Assembly: GCA_015233155.1 (NCBI GenBank)
Contig: JADFYG010000033.1
Span: 1,093-65,092 of the forward strand
DNA: 64,000 nt
Source: Candidatus Rifleibacteriota bacterium
GTDB lineage: Bacteria; Muiribacteriota; Ozemobacteria; Ozemobacterales; Ozemobacteraceae
Reading direction: 5' to 3'
The notes under the pieces were generated by a model. The model did no database searches, was not told the origin of the DNA, and was given only the letters and a program-made list of their open reading frames with translations. Both the position numbers and the translations under genes were made by a program. Numbering within the stretch: position 1 is the stretch's first letter; every line of letters begins with the position of its first letter. Positions 59,270-64,000 of this stretch are shown one piece after another.

Positions 59270-60337
59270 ATGTCCATAACCGGGTCAAACAGTGTTCCAA
59301 AGGATGATCAGATTATATCCATCCCCCGGAATCTTCTTTCCGGTGTTTTTAACCAGGTTTCCTACAGAAAGGATGGCCAGGAAGTAGAAGTTTTTTTTCA
59401 ATTCCTCATTCCCCCCGCGGATGATTGGAACACTGTCGTTGCAATCGATTCCAGCGAATCCATGCGGCCTCTTTTTGGAAAATCATTGATTGGAGACATC
59501 CCGCTTTCAGTTCAGGAGCGATACCATAGACAGAATCTCGTTATTGAAGAAACACGTGATGGATGCTCCCTTCTCCTTTATAAGCCCGAAGCCTACGAAG
59601 ACGCAGTTGCCAATGGCTTTTTGAAGTGGACTGACAATGAGATCGAGCCGAAAGCCCGGGAGATTATTGACTTCCTCGGAACACATATCGATGCCCGGAA
59701 ATCATGCAATCTTATGTACTGGGGCTGTGAAAAAAAACCTGGTTGGGTTGATACAGGTGAAATCAAGATTGAAGACTGCAATCGGGTCACAATCTCAGGC
59801 CCCGATACCTTCGGAACTGACTCCAGATTACTTCCAATTTTGAAATATCTTGTAGGCAGACTGAGTGTTGTTAAAAGAAGCATGGTCGTGATTTTGACCG
59901 ATGGCCTTTTTTCAGATGCTGAAGATGTAAAAACCTACTGCAGCAATCTGGCAATACTCATCAAGGCCAAAGAGCGGAATTTCATGAAATTAGTACTCAT
60001 CGGCATAGGAAAAAACATAGATAAAAAAGCGATGGCTTCATTTAATGACATGAAAATCGGACCGACTACGGAACTATGGGATTGTAGAATGGCTGAAGAC
60101 ATCAGTGAAATGTCTGAGATCTTCGTCGGAGATATATCTGATGAAAAAATCCTTGCCCCACGAGCCGTGGTTTTCGACTCAAAGGGAAACGTCGTAAAGG
60201 AATTTCCGGATGGGCTTCCGGCAAAGGGTTCCTTCAGAATGCCCATTGAAGAAACCTCTTTTACTTTCCAGATTTTCCCAAGTAACAAGAAAATCCAGCA
60301 ATCTCTCTTGATGTCCTTCAGAAAAAGCCTTATCTGA
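59270..60337 (+). CDS. VWA-domain protein
   Basis: VVAIDSSESM (DxSxS MIDAS), VVILTDGLFSD. Confidence 0.78.
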   Translation: MSITGSNSVPKDDQIISIPRNLLSGVFNQVSYRKDGQEVEVFFQFLIPPADDWNTVVAIDSSESMRPLFGKSLIGDIPLSVQERYHRQNLVIEETRDGCSLLLYKPEAYEDAVANGFLKWTDNEIEPKAREIIDFLGTHIDARKSCNLMYWGCEKKPGWVDTGEIKIEDCNRVTISGPDTFGTDSRLLPILKYLVGRLSVVKRSMVVILTDGLFSDAEDVKTYCSNLAILIKAKERNFMKLVLIGIGKNIDKKAMASFNDMKIGPTTELWDCRMAEDISEMSEIFVGDISDEKILAPRAVVFDSKGNVVKEFPDGLPAKGSFRMPIEETSFTFQIFPSNKKIQQSLLMSFRKSLI

Positions 60338-60364
60338 GTTTAACGAGTCTCGGTCACGCTGACA

Positions 60365-60428
60365 GGTAGGGCGCGACGGCCCGGCGCGCCGTATCAAAAA
60401 GCGGCGGGCCCGGCGGTCCCGCCCTACC
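60365..60428. repeat. GC-rich palindromic intergenic element between convergent genes
   Basis: ggtagggcgcgacggcccggcgcgccg-tatcaaaaag-cggcgggcccggcggtcccgccctacc. Confidence 0.75.
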
Positions 60429-62579
60429 TCAGAGAAGGCTGTCGCGAAGCAGCTCCGCGATATCCTTGGTCGGCATGTTATCCCGGTTCGCTGCTTTAAC
60501 GCCATCGTCAAGCATGGTCAGACAGTATGGACACGCTGAAACAATGCAATTGGCACCTGTATCGAGGCACTCTTTCGCGCGGAGCACGTTGATTTTCTCG
60601 CCTTCGGTTTCTTCCATCCACATGCGACCTCCGCCGGCTCCGCAACAGAAGCTGCGATCGAGGTTGCGGGGCATTTCTAGAGCGGGATTTCCGGTGGCGG
60701 CTTTTATCAACTCTCTTGGACTTTCATAAATTTTGTTGTACCGGCCAAGATAACATGAGTCATGGAATGCAACACGCGTCAGGGCATTGTTCGGATTCGC
60801 AGGTATCTGAAGCCTGCCTTCTTCCAGAAGTTTCGGCAAAAGCTCGGAGTGATGTACAACTTCATATTGGCCGCCAAAATCCGAATACTCGTTTTTCAAA
60901 GTATTGAAACAATGCGGACAGAGTGTAATGATTTTTTTGACTTTCAATTCCTTGAAAAGCTCGATATTGGTTTCCACCGCAGCCTGAAAAAGGCCTTCCT
61001 CGCCCATGCGCCGCGCGGTTTCTCCACAGCATTTTTCATCCTTGCCGAGAATGCCGTAAGATACTCCTGCCTTGTCGAGCAATTCACACAATGCATTGGC
61101 GACCTTCATATTCCTGGCATCGAAGGAGCCCGCACAACCGACATACAGGAGCCATTCGATATCTTCCGATTCGCCGAATGTGCGAATACTGCGTCCTTTG
61201 GCCCAATCGCCGCGCTGCTGCCAGCCGATTCCCCATGGATTTGAATTGCGCTGCACATTCTTCAGGAAACTCTTCACCTGCGGAGAATATGATTTCAACA
61301 TCAAAGTCAGATAGCGACGCATTTCAAAAATTTTATTCGTGTGCTCGATATAAAAAGGACAATGCTCAATGCAATAGCCGCAACTTGTACAAGCCCAGAT
61401 GACATCCTCACTGATGGCTTCTCCAACAAGTACTTTTACTTCTGAGGCAGGCGGTCCCGCCGCTACCATTGGTTGTGCAACGTCAGCGGTTTTCTCTTCA
61501 GGCTCTGCGAGTTTGATGAAACCTTCTTTTACAAGCAATTCTCTCTCAGACCGTGGAATCGGAACAGAGAGTCCCTTTTCGAGTATATATTGAAAAATAA
61601 GGGAACTCTTCGTCGCTTTCAGTTCCGGCCCGCGTGACAACAGATAATTCTTCAGATCGGCAATGAGGAATTTCGGATTCAACGCCTTTCCGGAGCGGGC
61701 CGCCGGACAATTTTCCATGCAGCGACCGCATTCAACGCAGGCAAAAAGATCTAACAGCTGCTTCCACGTATAATCTTCAATTTTTTCAACGCCGAAACTC
61801 TCGGAATTTTCGATATCGATCTTCGTCATACGGCCTTTGGGCCCGATATTCCGAAAATACTCGTTGAAAGCGCAGGCAATCAAATGCATGTGCTTTGAAC
61901 GCGGAATATATACAAGAAAGCTGAGAATGAGCAGAAGATGTCCCCACCACGCCACCCAATAAAGAACATGCAGAACGGAGCCTGAAAAACCAACAAAATA
62001 ATGTGAAAGAAAAGAACCTATCACAGCCCAATTCTGATAGGACAACGTAAACGGGGCGGCGGCAAATCGAAAGACATCGATAAAAAGAGCACAGGTCACG
62101 ATACATGTTATGAGCAGTATAATGACGGTGGCGTCTGACGATGAGCGTTCAAGTCTGTCAGGCCTGATTACATAGCGTCGATATGCCGCCATCGCCAGTC
62201 CGCAATAAACCAGAATGCAGAAAATGTCTTTCCCGAAAGAAACCAGGCCATACAAAGAAGAGTCCATGACTCCCCACATAAGAGACGGCGCCAGATACTC
62301 GCTGAAAAGGAAAATGTTTCCAATACCTAAAACCATGAAGCCGTAGAATATGAAAATATGGAGTATGCCCGGATAAGGCTCGCGTAACAGGGCGGAATGC
62401 ATGACGACATTCCGTATGACTCCGGTGGCGCGTTCCAAGGGCTGGTCAAGGCGCGAATCAGGTCTTCCCCGGGCAAGAAGACTGATTCTTCCGTATAAGG
62501 CGCTGGCGAACAGCCAAAGAGAAATACCCCATAAGATAAAAAAAACAGTGAACCCTACGGCTCCGTTCATTGCCCACAT
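60429..62579 (-). CDS. Membrane Fe-S oxidoreductase (NarI-like gamma domain + 4Fe-4S + CCG/HdrD-like domains), Etf-linked
   Basis: CVECGRCMENCP, CTSCGYCIEHCP, CCGETARRMGEEG, DSCYLGRYNKIYESPRELI, RSFCCGAGGGRMWME. Confidence 0.93.
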   Translation of the reverse strand: MWAMNGAVGFTVFFILWGISLWLFASALYGRISLLARGRPDSRLDQPLERATGVIRNVVMHSALLREPYPGILHIFIFYGFMVLGIGNIFLFSEYLAPSLMWGVMDSSLYGLVSFGKDIFCILVYCGLAMAAYRRYVIRPDRLERSSSDATVIILLITCIVTCALFIDVFRFAAAPFTLSYQNWAVIGSFLSHYFVGFSGSVLHVLYWVAWWGHLLLILSFLVYIPRSKHMHLIACAFNEYFRNIGPKGRMTKIDIENSESFGVEKIEDYTWKQLLDLFACVECGRCMENCPAARSGKALNPKFLIADLKNYLLSRGPELKATKSSLIFQYILEKGLSVPIPRSERELLVKEGFIKLAEPEEKTADVAQPMVAAGPPASEVKVLVGEAISEDVIWACTSCGYCIEHCPFYIEHTNKIFEMRRYLTLMLKSYSPQVKSFLKNVQRNSNPWGIGWQQRGDWAKGRSIRTFGESEDIEWLLYVGCAGSFDARNMKVANALCELLDKAGVSYGILGKDEKCCGETARRMGEEGLFQAAVETNIELFKELKVKKIITLCPHCFNTLKNEYSDFGGQYEVVHHSELLPKLLEEGRLQIPANPNNALTRVAFHDSCYLGRYNKIYESPRELIKAATGNPALEMPRNLDRSFCCGAGGGRMWMEETEGEKINVLRAKECLDTGANCIVSACPYCLTMLDDGVKAANRDNMPTKDIAELLRDSLL

Positions 62580-62582
62580 TAT

Positions 62583-63572
62583 CTAGTTTGCCCTTATTTT
62601 GAGAATCTCTTCGCGCAACACCGGAAGCACCTGGAACAAATCACCTACTATTCCGTAATTTGCCAGTTTGAAAATATTCGCATCCGGATCTTTGTTTATT
62701 GCCACAATGACCTTGGATGACGACATCCCGGCAAGATGCTGTATAGCGCCTGAAATGCCGCATGCTATATACAAGGTTGGGCTGACGGCTTTTCCGGTTT
62801 GTCCTACCTGATGCTCATGACTGATCCAGCCGGAATCGACTGCGGCCCTTGATGCTCCTACAGCGGCACCGATATCTTTGGCGAACTCAAACAACAGCTT
62901 GAAGTTTGCCCCGTCTTTCATGCCTCGTCCGCCTGAGACGATAATATCGGCCTCAGCAACATCCAGAATCGCCCCTGCTGACGCGATGATTTCACGGCAA
63001 ACGGTTTTCAGGGAATCCCGGGCCGCGGGCGTCGAAATCTTTTCCACTTCAGGTGCGGCCCCGGCGCCTTTCACTGCTGCCGCGAAAACATTTGGACGCA
63101 GGGAAAGAATGGGGATAGCACCGGCAGCAGCTCCCACTTCGGCAATCACCTTACCGGAATACATGGGTCGGCGCGCACTGATCTTGTCGCCATCAATGCT
63201 CATTCCTATGACATCGGCAATCAAAGCCCCTTTTACGCGCCCGGCAAGTCGCGCGGCGAGATCGCGCCCCGGAAAGGTGGCGCCCACTAATACCGCAACC
63301 GGCTTTACTTTTTCAATAATCGAGGCGAATATCCCCGTATATGGCTCGGTTGTATAATTTGCCAGAGAGGCATCATCAGCAAGATACACCTTCTCCACCC
63401 CTAGACATCCTAATTCACCCGTCAGGCCGGCAACTTCCTTCCCGATCAAAACCGCGGAAAGTTTTGCACCCATGGACTGACACATCTTCTTGCCTTCACC
63501 AGCAAGCTCAGCCGCTATTTTGAGAAGTTTCCCCTGACGAACCTGTACCCAGATGAGAATTTCTTTACTCAT
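62583..63572 (-). CDS. etfA: Electron transfer flavoprotein alpha subunit (no ferredoxin extension)
   Basis: SRAAVDSGWISHEHQVGQTGKAVSPTLYIACGISGAIQHLAG. Confidence 0.95.
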   Translation of the reverse strand: MSKEILIWVQVRQGKLLKIAAELAGEGKKMCQSMGAKLSAVLIGKEVAGLTGELGCLGVEKVYLADDASLANYTTEPYTGIFASIIEKVKPVAVLVGATFPGRDLAARLAGRVKGALIADVIGMSIDGDKISARRPMYSGKVIAEVGAAAGAIPILSLRPNVFAAAVKGAGAAPEVEKISTPAARDSLKTVCREIIASAGAILDVAEADIIVSGGRGMKDGANFKLLFEFAKDIGAAVGASRAAVDSGWISHEHQVGQTGKAVSPTLYIACGISGAIQHLAGMSSSKVIVAINKDPDANIFKLANYGIVGDLFQVLPVLREEILKIRAN

Positions 63573-63592
63573 GATTGTCCTATTCTCCAGTC

Positions 63593-64000
63593 CTAAATGA
63601 CTTTGGCTTCTTCGCGCAAAAGCTTCGCAAGTTCTTTGGCGGCAGTGCCGGAATCGCCTTTCAGAACCTTGCCGACCGGACGTGGCGGCGGAGAAGTGAA
63701 TTTCCCGATCTTAACACGCGGCCCGCTGAATCCTTCCAGATAAGACTTCGAATCAAAGGTTTCCAAAGCCTTCTTGTTGGCGCGCTTGATATCGATGATC
63801 GTTGGAAGCCGGGGCTCATTCAAGCCTTTCTGACATGATATAACCGCCGGAAGAGGGGCTTCCACAACCATCGTGCCACCTTCGATGTCGCGATGACAAA
63901 CGACCTTTTTGCCGTCTCCGGCAATTTCAACCTTCGTCACGACCAACACTTGAGCCAGTCCGAGATTCTCGGCCAGCATCGAACCTACTCCTGCCGTATC
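63593..64000 (-). CDS. etfB: Electron transfer flavoprotein beta subunit, truncated at window end
   Basis: GTMVVEAPLPAVISCQKGLNEPRLPTIIDIKRANKK; frame remains open to the window edge. Confidence 0.85.
   Translation of the reverse strand, partial: DTAGVGSMLAENLGLAQVLVVTKVEIAGDGKKVVCHRDIEGGTMVVEAPLPAVISCQKGLNEPRLPTIIDIKRANKKALETFDSKSYLEGFSGPRVKIGKFTSPPPRPVGKVLKGDSGTAAKELAKLLREEAKVI

Noticed and set aside
1-64000. CRISPR array, rRNA operon, prophage or transposase genes
   Set aside because: No regularly spaced repeats, rRNA-like sequence, or integrase/transposase ORFs found by eye

Overview
64 kb chromosomal window from an unidentified bacterium; no phage, IS element or CRISPR array was seen. 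It begins with two toxin-antitoxin modules and a tRNA-Val(CAC). A minus-strand block follows: M16 peptidase, amidohydrolase, PocR-domain protein, phosphate butyryltransferase, two acyl-CoA dehydrogenases, ferredoxin-fused EtfA with EtfB, Hpt and an NAD-sugar epimerase. After an HtrA/DegP protease come YihY/BrkB, a fused EutB-EutC ethanolamine ammonia-lyase with an apparent Sec signal peptide, and an aerobic respiratory operon (Rieske, cyt b, pentaheme cyt c, SCO1, caa3-type oxidase, CtaB). Next is a signalling locus: a SiaA/SiaB/SiaC-like phosphatase-kinase-DUF1987 switch, a class III nucleotide cyclase, and a divergent 859-aa protein fusing a cNMP-binding domain, a degenerate sigma54-type AAA+ domain and a NapH/NosR-like membrane 4Fe-4S module. 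An accessory radical SAM/SPASM locus with small coupled ORFs and membrane proteins follows. The last part is a long plus-strand leucine/branched acyl-CoA operon with an archaeal-type HMG-CoA synthase/thiolase/DUF35 triad, methylcrotonyl-CoA carboxylase, Leu dehydrogenase and a butyrate kinase fused to a periplasmic-binding-protein-like domain, then a stalk-domain protein, a VWA protein and a second Etf/Fe-S oxidoreductase cluster. Strongest candidates for new biology are the Sia-cyclase-cNMP/AAA+/ferredoxin locus, the apparently exported EutBC fusion, the butyrate kinase fusion and the rSAM locus. Family assignments come from reading motifs by eye; no searches were run.
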